From: Streptomyces globosus
Lineage (GTDB): Bacteria > Actinomycetota > Actinomycetes > Streptomycetales > Streptomycetaceae
Length of the DNA stretch: 64,000 bases
Assembly: GCF_003325375.1 (NCBI RefSeq)
Contig: NZ_CP030862.1
Location: forward strand, 5,833,501 to 5,897,500
Reading direction: 5' to 3'
In this document: positions 33,791 to 41,891 of the stretch, piece after piece
How the letters are laid out: each line of letters starts with the position of its first letter
Position numbering within the stretch: the first letter of the stretch is position 1
Notes under the pieces: model-generated
The model's input: the letters and a program-made list of their open reading frames with translations, nothing else
Database searches by the model: none
Told to the model about the DNA's origin: nothing
Position numbers and translations under genes: made by a program

Positions 33791-33826
33791 GTCTTGGGGG
33801 ACGTTCACGGATGTCTTGGGGGACGT
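33791..33826. repeat. 14-bp direct repeat with 22-bp period
   Basis: GTCTTGGGGGACGT occurs at 33791-33804 and again, identical, at 33813-33826. The 22-bp period puts both copies on the same face of the helix. Confidence 0.8.
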
Positions 33827-33989
33827 CCGCGGCACCGGCCGGCCGGGACGCGTGCCCGACGGGGTGCTTTGAGCGGCCCCCCCGACCCGTACGGGTCCCG
33901 GCAGAACCCGACCGGAGCGCACCCCGTGTGCGCTCCTCGCCGACACCCGGCCCGGATCCCGTGGGGGGAATCCTCGGCCGGGGCAAGGG

Positions 33990-34039
33990 AAAGCGCCCCG
34001 TCCGTCGACCCGTGGGGGGATCGACGGCGGGGCGCTTTT
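33990..34039 (-). terminator. Terminator after citrate synthase (usable from both strands)
   Basis: Long inverted repeat: AAAGCGCCCCG at 33990-34000 plus TCGA-type inner arm against CGGGGCGCTTTT ending at 34039. The A and T runs on either end give U tracts in both directions. Confidence 0.85.
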
Positions 34040-34058
34040 CGCGTACTGCGGCCCTGCG

Positions 34059-35348
34059 TCAGCGGGCCTCGACCGGGACGAAGTCGCGCTCGACGACGCC
34101 GGTGTAGATCTGGCGCGGGCGGCCGATGCGGGAACCCGGCTCCTTGATCATCTCGTGCCACTGGGCGATCCAGCCGGGGAGGCGGCCGAGCGCGAAGAGC
34201 ACGGTGAACATCTCGGTCGGGAAGCCCATCGCGCGGTAGATGAGGCCCGTGTAGAAGTCCACGTTCGGGTAGAGGTTGCGCGAGACGAAGTACTCGTCGG
34301 AGAGCGCGTGCTCCTCCAGCTTGAGGGCGATGTCGAGCAGCTCGTCCGACTTGCCGAGAGCCGACAGGACGTCGTGCGCCGCAGCCTTGATGATCTTCGC
34401 GCGGGGGTCGAAGCTCTTGTACACCCGGTGGCCGAAGCCCATCAGGCGGACGCCGTCCTCCTTGTTCTTCACCTTGCGGATGAAGGAGTCGACGTCGCCG
34501 CCGTTGGCCTGGATGCCCTCCAGCATCTCCAGCACGGACTGGTTGGCGCCGCCGTGCAGCGGGCCCCACAGGGCCGAGATGCCGGCGGAGATCGAGGCGA
34601 ACATGTTCGCCTGCGAGGAGCCGACCAGGCGGACGGTGGAGGTGGAGCAGTTCTGCTCGTGGTCCGCGTGCAGGATCAGCAGCTTGTCGAGCGCGGAGAC
34701 GACGACCGGGTCGAGCTCGTACTCCTGCGCCGGCACGGAGAACGTCATGCGCAGGAAGTTCTCGACGTAGCCGAGGTCGTTGCGCGGGTAGACGACCGGG
34801 TGGCCGACCGACTTCTTGTACGCGTACGCCGCGATCGTCGGGAGCTTGGCCAGCAGGCGGATCGTGGAGATGTGCCGCTGCTTGTCGTCGAACGGGTTGT
34901 GGCTGTCCTGGTAGAACGTCGACAGCGCGCTGACGACGGACGACAGCATGGCCATCGGGTGCGCGTCGCGCGGGAAGCCGTCGTAGAACCGCTTGACGTC
35001 CTCGTGCAGCAGGGTGTGCTGGGTGATCTCGTTGCGGAACGACGCGAGCTGGTCGACGGTCGGCAGCTCGCCGTTGATCAGCAGGTACGCGACCTCGATG
35101 AAGGTCGAGCGCTCCGCCAGCTGCTCGATCGGGTAGCCCCGGTAGCGCAGGATGCCCTGCTCGCCGTCCAGGTAGGTGATCGCGGACTTGTAGGCGGCGG
35201 TGTTGCCGTAGCCGCTGTCCAAGGTGACGAGCCCCGTCTGGGCCCTCAGCTTCGCGATGTCGAAGCCCTGGTCGCCGACGGTGCTCTCGACCACCGGGTA
35301 GGTGTATTCACCGTCCGCATACCGGAGTACTACAGAGTTGTCGCTCAC
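34059..35348 (-). CDS. gltA: Citrate synthase
   Basis: 429 aa type II citrate synthase, condensing oxaloacetate and acetyl-CoA in the TCA cycle. Conserved sequence: LDSGYGNTAAYKSAITYLDG near the N-terminus, GILRYRGYPIEQLAE, ALWGPLHGGANQSVLEML (catalytic His) and LMGFGHRVYKSFDPRA (second catalytic His). GTG 35348 is taken as the start because GAGGG lies five bases ahead and the protein then begins (M)SDNSVVLRY, as in other Streptomyces citrate synthases from memory; the alternative GTG at 35360 adds four residues. Known as citA in S. coelicolor. Standing alone between recD2 and copA. Confidence 0.97.
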   Translation of the reverse strand: MSDNSVVLRYADGEYTYPVVESTVGDQGFDIAKLRAQTGLVTLDSGYGNTAAYKSAITYLDGEQGILRYRGYPIEQLAERSTFIEVAYLLINGELPTVDQLASFRNEITQHTLLHEDVKRFYDGFPRDAHPMAMLSSVVSALSTFYQDSHNPFDDKQRHISTIRLLAKLPTIAAYAYKKSVGHPVVYPRNDLGYVENFLRMTFSVPAQEYELDPVVVSALDKLLILHADHEQNCSTSTVRLVGSSQANMFASISAGISALWGPLHGGANQSVLEMLEGIQANGGDVDSFIRKVKNKEDGVRLMGFGHRVYKSFDPRAKIIKAAAHDVLSALGKSDELLDIALKLEEHALSDEYFVSRNLYPNVDFYTGLIYRAMGFPTEMFTVLFALGRLPGWIAQWHEMIKEPGSRIGRPRQIYTGVVERDFVPVEAR

Positions 35349-35455
35349 GTCATCCCTCACCGACGTAGTGCCTCTTCTTCGAGGTGCCCTGACTTCCTCT
35401 ACCTTCCCCCATCTGGCGCAGGAGAGTGCACTCGGGGTCGGCGTAAGGCAGTTTC

Positions 35456-35474
35456 GACGGCACTGAGTGCCGTC
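35456..35474 (-). terminator. Hairpin between recD2 and gltA
   Basis: GACGGCAC / GTGCCGTC with a three-base loop, 42 bp after the recD2 stop. It may terminate recD2 transcripts; being a near-perfect palindrome upstream of gltA it could also be an operator. Confidence 0.45.
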
Positions 35475-35515
35475 AACCTTCTTATCCTGCCCCTTCCGCG
35501 CCGAAAGCGGAAACC

Positions 35516-37759
35516 CTAGGCGGTGTTTCCCACCGGTATGCGGCCGGACAGCCTAGGGGCGACCGCCGTGAACCTCCTGCCTGCGGAAACCGTACGCACC
35601 GCCTGGGCGAGGGCCTTGCGCGACCCCACCAGCACCACCAGCTTCTTGGCCCTGGTCACCGCAGTGTAGAGCAGGTTCCGTTGGAGCATCCTCCAAGCGC
35701 CGGTGGTGACGGGGATCACGACCGCCGGGTACTCGCTGCCCTGGGAGCGGTGGATGGTGACGGCGTACGCATGGGCCAGTTCGTCCAGTTCCGCGAAGTC
35801 GTAGCCCACCTCCTCGTCCTCCTCGGTCCGGACCGTCAGCCGCTGCTCGACCGCGTCGAGGGCGGTCACCACGCCGACGGTTCCGTTGAAGACGCCGTTC
35901 GCACCTTTGTCGTAATTGTTCCTGATCTGGGTGACCTTGTCCCCCACGCGGAAGACCCGGCCGCCGAACCGCTTCTCCGCGAGGTCCGGCCGGGCCGGGG
36001 TGATGGCCTGCTGGAGCAGCCCGTTGAGGTGGCCGGCCCCGGCCGGCCCGCCGTGCTTGGGCGCGAGGACCTGGATGTCGCGGCGCGGGTCGAGGCCGAA
36101 GCGGGCGGGGATCCGCCGCGCGGCGACGTCGACGGTGAGGCGGCCCGCCTCCTCGGTGTCCTCCTCGGGGAAGAGGAAGAAGTCGGGCAGGCCGTCGGTC
36201 AGCGGGGGCAGGCCGGTGTTGATCCGGTGGGCGTTGGTGACGACCCCGGACTGCTGCGCCTGCCGGAAGATCCGAGTGAGGCGCACCGCGGGGACGGGGC
36301 CGCCGTCCGCGAGGAGGTCGCGCAGCACCTCCCCCGCGCCGACCGAGGGCAGCTGGTCCACATCGCCCACGAGCAGCAGGTGGGCACCCGGCGCCACGGC
36401 CTTGACCAGCTTGTTCGCCAGCAGCAGGTCCAGCATGGAGGCCTCGTCGACGACGACCAGGTCGGCGTCCAGCGGGCGGTCCCGGTCGTACGCCGCGTCC
36501 CCGCCGGGCTTGAGCTCCAGCAGCCGGTGCACGGTGGAGGCCTCGGCGCCGGTCAGCTCGGACAGCCGCTTCGCGGCCCGCCCGGTCGGCGCGGCGAGGA
36601 CGACCCTGGCCTTCCTCGCGCGGGCGAGCTCCACGATGGAGCGGACGGTGAACGACTTGCCACAGCCGGGCCCGCCGGTCAGGACGGCCACCTTCCGGGT
36701 GAGGGCGAGCCGCACGGCGTCGCGCTGCTCGGGGGCCAGTTCGGCGCCGGTGCGCCCGGCGAGCCAGCCCAGCGCCCGCTCCCAGTCCACGTCCTGGAAG
36801 GACTGCATCCGGTCGTCCTCGGCGTTGAGCAGCCGCCGCACCTGGCCCACGAGCGACAGCTCGGCGCGGTGGAAGGGCACCAGGTACACGGCGGTGACCG
36901 GCGGCCCCCCGTCCGGATCGGGCACGGACTCGCGTACGACGCCCTCCGGGTCGGCGGCAAGCTCGGCCAGGCAGTCGATGACGAGGCCGGTGTCCACCTG
37001 GAGCATGGTGACGCCGTCGGCGATGAGCCGCTCCTCGGGCAGGAAGCAGTGCCCCTGGTCGGCGGACTGCGACAGCACGTACTGCAGGCCGGCCTTGACC
37101 CGCTCGGGGCTGTCGTGCGGGATCCCGACGGCCTGGGCGATCCGGTCGGCGGTCAGGAAGCCGATGCCCCAGACGTCGGCGGCGAGCCGGTAGGGCTGGT
37201 TGCGGACCACCGAGATGGAGGCGTCGCCGTACTTCTTGTAGATGCGGACCGCGAGGGAGGTGGAGACGCCGACGCCCTGGAGGAAGACCATGACCTCCTT
37301 GATGGCCTTCTGCTCCTCCCAGGCGGCGCCGATCATCCTGGTCCGCTTGGGCCCGAGGCCCGGCACCTCCGCCAGCCGCCCCGGGTCGGCCTCGATCACG
37401 TCGAGGGTGTCGGTCCCGAAGTGCTCGACGATGCGGTCGGCGATCCGCGGGCCGATCCCCTTGATGAGGCCGGAGCCGAGGTAGCGGCGGATGCCCTGGA
37501 CGGTCGCGGGCAGCACGGTCCGGTAGTTCTCGACCGTGAACTGGCGGCCGTACTGGGGGTGCGAGCCCCAGCGGCCCTCCATGCGCAGCGATTCGCCGGG
37601 CTGCGCACCGAGCAGGGAGCCGACGACGGTCAGCAGGTCCCCGCTGCCGCGGCCGGTGTCGACACGGGCGACGGTGTAGCCGTTCTCCTCGTTCGCATAC
37701 GTGATGCGCTCCAGCACCCCCTCGACCACTGCGAGTTGTGCCGCCCCGTTGGTTGCCAT
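35516..37759 (-). CDS. recD2: RecD2-type ATP-dependent DNA helicase
   Basis: 747 aa superfamily 1B 5'-3' helicase found outside any RecBCD complex. Residues 1-330 include helix-hairpin-helix-type segments (YLGSGLIKGIGPRIADRIVE, AEVPGLGPKRTRMIG) characteristic of RecD2. The motor has Walker A GGPGCGKSFTVRS near residue 362, the Walker B/DExx-type motif VVDEASMLDL, and a C-terminal UvrD_C_2 domain with VTIHRSQGSEYPAVV (motif V) and LYTAVTRAKKLVVLVG (motif VI). No recB or recC gene is adjacent, as usual for actinobacteria. ATG 37759 is preceded at six bases by TAACGT, so it is probably leaderless. Confidence 0.93.
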   Translation of the reverse strand: MATNGAAQLAVVEGVLERITYANEENGYTVARVDTGRGSGDLLTVVGSLLGAQPGESLRMEGRWGSHPQYGRQFTVENYRTVLPATVQGIRRYLGSGLIKGIGPRIADRIVEHFGTDTLDVIEADPGRLAEVPGLGPKRTRMIGAAWEEQKAIKEVMVFLQGVGVSTSLAVRIYKKYGDASISVVRNQPYRLAADVWGIGFLTADRIAQAVGIPHDSPERVKAGLQYVLSQSADQGHCFLPEERLIADGVTMLQVDTGLVIDCLAELAADPEGVVRESVPDPDGGPPVTAVYLVPFHRAELSLVGQVRRLLNAEDDRMQSFQDVDWERALGWLAGRTGAELAPEQRDAVRLALTRKVAVLTGGPGCGKSFTVRSIVELARARKARVVLAAPTGRAAKRLSELTGAEASTVHRLLELKPGGDAAYDRDRPLDADLVVVDEASMLDLLLANKLVKAVAPGAHLLLVGDVDQLPSVGAGEVLRDLLADGGPVPAVRLTRIFRQAQQSGVVTNAHRINTGLPPLTDGLPDFFLFPEEDTEEAGRLTVDVAARRIPARFGLDPRRDIQVLAPKHGGPAGAGHLNGLLQQAITPARPDLAEKRFGGRVFRVGDKVTQIRNNYDKGANGVFNGTVGVVTALDAVEQRLTVRTEEDEEVGYDFAELDELAHAYAVTIHRSQGSEYPAVVIPVTTGAWRMLQRNLLYTAVTRAKKLVVLVGSRKALAQAVRTVSAGRRFTAVAPRLSGRIPVGNTA

Positions 37760-37765
37760 GGCACG

Positions 37766-37771
37766 ACGTTA
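37766..37771 (-). promoter_or_regulatory. -10 element of a leaderless promoter for recD2
   Basis: TAACGT (minus strand) with a six-base gap to ATG 37759 and no ribosome binding site. Confidence 0.4.
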
Positions 37772-37878
37772 CCGTCCGCCCGTGACACTCCGGCGGCCCT
37801 GTGGACAGCGGCCCCGGAACCGGGAGAAGTGCACCGAACCGGAAAAGGGCCCGGCCTCGCGGCCGGACCCCCTCGCGG

Positions 37879-38853
37879 TCACCCCCTCCTCGCCGGTACT
37901 CCCCGATCCCCCCGGATCCCTCCCCGGAAGTGCCGACGCACCATACGACCCGCCCGGCCCGCCGGGGGTTGCACACCCGCGGCGGACTTTGCGATTCCCT
38001 TGCCCGGGGCGAGCGAGGTCAGCGCGACCCCGCCGATCAGCAGCAGCGCCGCGAGCAGGCGCGGCCCGGTGACCTCCTCGCCGAGTACCAGCGCCGCCGA
38101 GGACATCCCGAACACCGGCACGAGCAGCGAGAACGGGGCGACGGAGGAGGCCGGGTAGCGCCGCAGCAGGTACCCCCAGGCCCCGAAGCCGAACACGGTC
38201 GACACCCAGGCGACGTACCCGATGACGGCGATCCCGGACCAGTCCAGGGCCCGCAGCGCGGCCAGGTCCCGCTCGGGCCCCTCCAGCAGCAGCGACAGCG
38301 CAAGCAGCGGCAGCACCGGCACGGTGCACACCCAGACCATGAAGTTCAGCGCGTCGGGCGGGGCCGCCTTGCGGGTCAGCACGTTCGAGACGCCCCAGCA
38401 GGCGGCGGCCGCGACGACCAGCGTGAAGCCGAGCACCGGCCCGGACGCCCCCTGGTCGGCGGCGGCCAGCGCGATCCCGCCGAGCGCGACGGCCATCCCG
38501 GCAAGCCGGACCCTCCCGGGCCGCTCGCGCAGCACGGCGCCCGCCAGGGCGGCGGTGAAGACGGCCTGCGCCTGCAGGACGAGGGAGGAGAGCCCGGCCG
38601 GCATCCCGGCGGCCATGCCCGTGAAGAGGAGCCCGAACTTCGCGATGCCGAGCGCCGCCCCGACGCCCAGCACCCACTTCCAGGCGACCTTGGGCCGCCC
38701 CACGAAGAAGACCGCGGGCAGGGCCGCGGCGAGGAAGCGCAGGGCGGACAGCAGCAGCGGCGGGAACTGCCCGAGCCCGATCTCGATGACGACGAAGTTG
38801 AAGCCCCAGACCGCGGCGACGAGGACCGCGAGGGCGGTGTGTGCGGGACGCAT
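37879..38853 (-). CDS. EamA/DMT-family transporter
   Basis: 324 aa integral membrane protein with ten predicted hydrophobic segments in two EamA repeats. It starts MRPAHTALAVLVAAVWGFNF, and the first repeat contains ALRFLAAALPAVFF and SLVLQAQAVFTAALAGAVLR; the second repeat ends FSLLVPVFGMSSAALVLGEE, the two hallmark motifs of the drug/metabolite transporter superfamily. Closest in type to YdeD/YedA-like exporters of amino acids or metabolites; the substrate is unknown. A basic tail of about 45 residues follows the last helix. It is divergent from the LysR gene (123 bp), which suggests that LysR controls its expression (inference). Confidence 0.88.
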   Translation of the reverse strand: MRPAHTALAVLVAAVWGFNFVVIEIGLGQFPPLLLSALRFLAAALPAVFFVGRPKVAWKWVLGVGAALGIAKFGLLFTGMAAGMPAGLSSLVLQAQAVFTAALAGAVLRERPGRVRLAGMAVALGGIALAAADQGASGPVLGFTLVVAAAACWGVSNVLTRKAAPPDALNFMVWVCTVPVLPLLALSLLLEGPERDLAALRALDWSGIAVIGYVAWVSTVFGFGAWGYLLRRYPASSVAPFSLLVPVFGMSSAALVLGEEVTGPRLLAALLLIGGVALTSLAPGKGIAKSAAGVQPPAGRAGRMVRRHFRGGIRGDRGVPARRG

Positions 38854-38963
38854 GCCTTGAGCATCGGCGCGGCGACCGTGAAGCACCAGCAACGATCTCT
38901 TCCGCGATGGATGAAGCATCCGTGACGAATCCGCGGGCGGGGCGGCGGCCCGGGCGCCCTGCC

Positions 38964-38969
38964 TACGAT
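38964..38969 (+). promoter_or_regulatory. -10 element of a leaderless promoter for the LysR gene
   Basis: TACGAT with a seven-base gap to ATG 38977. This supports the start at 38977 over ATG 38968, which overlaps the -10 element. Confidence 0.5.
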
Positions 38970-38976
38970 GGTCGGC

Positions 38977-39993
38977 ATGCTCGACCTCTCCCGGCTGCGC
39001 GCCCTGCACGCCGTCTCCGTCCACGGCTCGGTCGCCGGCGCGGCGGCCGCCCTCGGCTACACGCCCTCCGCGGTGTCCCAGCAGATCGCGAAACTCGAAC
39101 GGGAGACCAGGACCACCCTGTTGGAGCGGCGCGGGCGCGGCGTCGCGCTGACCGAGGAGGCCTGGCACCTGGCCGACACGGCGCGCGAGCTGCTGGCGAT
39201 CGTGGAGCGCGCGGAGACCACCCTGGAGGAGCGCCGGGGGCAGCCGGGCGGGCTGCTGGCCGTCGCCGCGTTCGCGTCGGCGGCGCGCGGGCTGCTGCCG
39301 GGCGTGCTCGCCGAACTGGCCCGCCGCCACCCCGGGCTCGACGTACGCCTCACGGAGGTCGACCCGCACCTGTCGGTGGACCTGGTGGCCCGCGGTGTGA
39401 CGGACCTGGCCGTGGCCCACGACTGGGACGTCGCGCCGCTGCCCGCCCCGGACGGCGTCGAGCAGGCGCTGATCGGGCACGACCGCTGCGACCTGGTCGT
39501 GCCCGAGGGCCACCCCTTCACACGGCGGGCCGCCGTCCGCCGAGCCGACCTCGGCGGTCAGCGGTGGGTGTGCCAGCCGCCCGGCCGCGTCTGCCACGAC
39601 TGGCTGGTGCGGACGCTGCGCACGGCCGGCTTCGAGCCGGACGTCGCGCACGTGGCGGAGGAGAACCACACGATCGTCGCGCTCGTCGCCGCCGGGCTCG
39701 GGGTGGCCGTCGTCCCCCGCCTCGGCACCGGCCCGCTGCCGCCGGGGGCGGTGGCGGTGCCGCTGGAGCCGGGTCCGGTACGCCGCCTGTACGCCCTGTG
39801 GCGCACCGGCGCCGCCCGCCGCCCGGCGATCACCGAGGCGGTGCGGACGCTCCGGGACCACTGGGCAGCGCAGGCGGACACCGCGCAAGCGGATGCCGCG
39901 CAGGCGGATGCCGCTCGGGAAGGCCCCGTGCCCGGGCCCCGTCCGGGGGACCCCGGCCGTGTCCTCGGCGGCGGGGGCACGGGCCCGCAGTAG
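38977..39993 (+). CDS. LysR-type transcriptional regulator
   Basis: 338 aa. N-terminal winged HTH: LSRLRALHAVSVHGSVAGAA, LGYTPSAVSQQIAKLE (recognition helix) and LLERRGRGVALTEE, followed by the two-lobed effector domain (LLAVAAFASAARGLLPGVLA; VALVAAGLGVAVVP). The C-terminal 35 residues are an Ala/Asp/Gly-rich tail with the repeat AQADAAQADAAR that looks non-essential. It probably regulates the divergent EamA transporter gene. Its stop lies 10 bases before the GH3 GTG, but the GH3 gene has its own -10 inside the end of this gene. Confidence 0.92.
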   Translation: MLDLSRLRALHAVSVHGSVAGAAAALGYTPSAVSQQIAKLERETRTTLLERRGRGVALTEEAWHLADTARELLAIVERAETTLEERRGQPGGLLAVAAFASAARGLLPGVLAELARRHPGLDVRLTEVDPHLSVDLVARGVTDLAVAHDWDVAPLPAPDGVEQALIGHDRCDLVVPEGHPFTRRAAVRRADLGGQRWVCQPPGRVCHDWLVRTLRTAGFEPDVAHVAEENHTIVALVAAGLGVAVVPRLGTGPLPPGAVAVPLEPGPVRRLYALWRTGAARRPAITEAVRTLRDHWAAQADTAQADAAQADAAREGPVPGPRPGDPGRVLGGGGTGPQ

Positions 39994-39996
39994 GGT
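39991..39996 (+). promoter_or_regulatory. -10 element of a leaderless promoter for the GH3 gene
   Basis: TAGGGT overlaps the LysR stop codon and lies seven bases before GTG 40004. Confidence 0.45.
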
Positions 39997-40003
39997 CCGG
40001 CGC

Positions 40004-41860
40004 GTGCCGCACCCCACTTCACGCCGGTCCCTGCTCACCGCGGCCGCCGTGGCCGCAGCCGCCACTGCCGCCGGGGCGGCCGCGTACGCCGTACGCGACT
40101 CCCCGACGGGCTCCGGCTCCGCGGGCGGGGCTGCCCGCGGAGCCGACGCCCGCCCCGGCGACCGCGCCCCCGGCCCCTCCCCCGACCTGGCCGCGCTGCG
40201 GCGGGCCGTCGCCGGGATGAGCCTGACCGAGCAGGTCGGCCAGCTGTTCGTCTCGCGCGCCTACGGGCACTCCGCGACCGGCCCCGATGCGGCGGACGCG
40301 GCGAAGAACCAGGAGCTGTTCGGGGTCCGCACCGCGGCCGAGCTGGTCTCCCGCTACCACCTCGGCGGCGTCGTCCTGTTCTCCTGGGCGCACAACACCC
40401 GCAGCCCGCAGCAGGTCGCCGAGCTGGCCGCGGGCCTCCAGCAGGCCGCCGCCGGCACGGGGGCGGGCATCCCGCTGCTGCTCTCGGTGGACCAGGAGCA
40501 CGGGGCGGTGGCCCGTATCGGCAAGCCGGCGACGCTGTTCCCGGGGGCGATGGCGCTGGGGGCCCGCACCGGCCGGACCCCTGCCGCGGCGGAGGCGCGC
40601 CGGGCGGCGCGCATCGCCGGCACCGAGCTCGCCGCGATGGGGATCGGGCAGGACTACGCGCCGGTGGCGGACGTGAACACCAACCCGGCGAACCCGGTGA
40701 TCGGGGTGCGGTCCTTCGGCTCCGACCCGCAGGCGGTGGCCGCGCTCGTCGCGGCGCAGGTCCGCGGCTACCAGGGCGCGGGGATCGCGGCGACGGCCAA
40801 GCACTTCCCCGGGCACGGCGACACGGAGACCGACAGCCACGTCGGCCTGCCGGTGATGCGGCACACCCGGGCGCAGTGGGAGGAGTGGGACGAGCCGCCG
40901 TTCCGGGCGGCGGTGGAGGCGGGCGTGGACGCGGTGATGACGGCGCACATCGTCTTCCCGGCGCTCGACCCGTCGGGGGATCCGGCGACGCTGTCGCGGC
41001 CGATCGTGACGGGCATGCTGCGCGAGCGGCTCGGCTTCCGGGGCGTGGTGGTCACCGACGCCCTGGACATGGCGGGAGTCCGGCAGAAGTACGGGGACGA
41101 CCGGGTGCCGGTGCTGGCGCTGAAGGCGGGCTGCGACCAGCTGCTGAACCCGCCGGACCTGGGGCTGGCGTTCCGCAGCGTGGTACAGGCGGTGGAGTCG
41201 GGCGAGCTGACGCAGACGCGGATCGCCGAGTCGGTGCTGCGGATCCTGGAACTGAAGGCGCGCCGGGGCCTGTTCGACCGGCCGCAGACCTCGGCCGGGC
41301 AGACGGCCGCGGTGGTGGGGAAGACGGCGCACCTGGCGGCCGCCGACGAGATCGCGGCGGGGACGACGACGCTGCTGGCCAATCCGGTGGGGCTGCTGCC
41401 GCTGGACGCCTCGGCGGCGCCCGCGGTGCTGGTGACGGGCACCGACCCCGCCTCGCCCAGTGCCACGACGGGCCCTCCGACGGCGGTGCTGGCGCGGGAG
41501 CTGGCGGCGCTGGGGTGCCGGGCGACGGCGGTGCCGCCGGCCCGGGCGGTGGCGGCGGCACCGGGGAACGCCGCGGTACTGGTGTGCACGTACAACGTGC
41601 CGGAGGGGGACAGTCCGCAGCGGAAGCTGGTGGCGGACCTGCTGGCCACCGGGGTGCCGGTGGCCGTCGTGGCGCTCCGCAACCCCTACGACCCGGCCCG
41701 GCTGCCGCCCTGTGCGGCGGAGCTGGCCACGTACACCTGGTCGGATGTGGAGATGCGGGCGGCGGCCCGGGTGGTCACCGGTGCGGCGCGGCCGGCGGGC
41801 CGGCTGCCCGTGCCGGTGCCGGGCCGCTACCCGCTGGGGCACGGGCTGGCGTACGGCTGA
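40004..41860 (+). CDS. Secreted glycoside hydrolase family 3, beta-N-acetylhexosaminidase type
   Basis: 618 aa. A twin-arginine-type signal (SRRSLLTAAAVAAAATAAGA, about 6-25) is followed by a Gly/Ala/Asp-rich linker, so it is probably exported folded. The (beta/alpha)8 domain has the NagZ motif KHFPGHGDTETDSH near 266-279 (with the His and Asp of the acid/base dyad), SVDQEHG, and the nucleophile Asp352 in VVVTDALDMAG. A second alpha/beta sandwich domain follows. Likely removes GlcNAc-type residues from cell wall or chitin fragments outside the membrane. Start is GTG 40004, based on the signal peptide and the leaderless -10. Confidence 0.92.
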   Translation: MPHPTSRRSLLTAAAVAAAATAAGAAAYAVRDSPTGSGSAGGAARGADARPGDRAPGPSPDLAALRRAVAGMSLTEQVGQLFVSRAYGHSATGPDAADAAKNQELFGVRTAAELVSRYHLGGVVLFSWAHNTRSPQQVAELAAGLQQAAAGTGAGIPLLLSVDQEHGAVARIGKPATLFPGAMALGARTGRTPAAAEARRAARIAGTELAAMGIGQDYAPVADVNTNPANPVIGVRSFGSDPQAVAALVAAQVRGYQGAGIAATAKHFPGHGDTETDSHVGLPVMRHTRAQWEEWDEPPFRAAVEAGVDAVMTAHIVFPALDPSGDPATLSRPIVTGMLRERLGFRGVVVTDALDMAGVRQKYGDDRVPVLALKAGCDQLLNPPDLGLAFRSVVQAVESGELTQTRIAESVLRILELKARRGLFDRPQTSAGQTAAVVGKTAHLAAADEIAAGTTTLLANPVGLLPLDASAAPAVLVTGTDPASPSATTGPPTAVLARELAALGCRATAVPPARAVAAAPGNAAVLVCTYNVPEGDSPQRKLVADLLATGVPVAVVALRNPYDPARLPPCAAELATYTWSDVEMRAAARVVTGAARPAGRLPVPVPGRYPLGHGLAYG

Positions 41861-41891
41861 CCGCCCGCCGGCCCGCGCCCCGCGGGGTGCT

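Larger units (their letters stand above)
33680..34058. other. Intergenic region between convergent copA and citrate synthase genes
   Basis: 379 bases with no convincing gene. Contents: a 14-bp direct repeat (33791-33804 and 33813-33826), a GC-rich middle section with GACCCGTACGGGTC at about 33888-33901, a short palindrome, and a strong terminator at 33990-34039. Confidence 0.55.
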
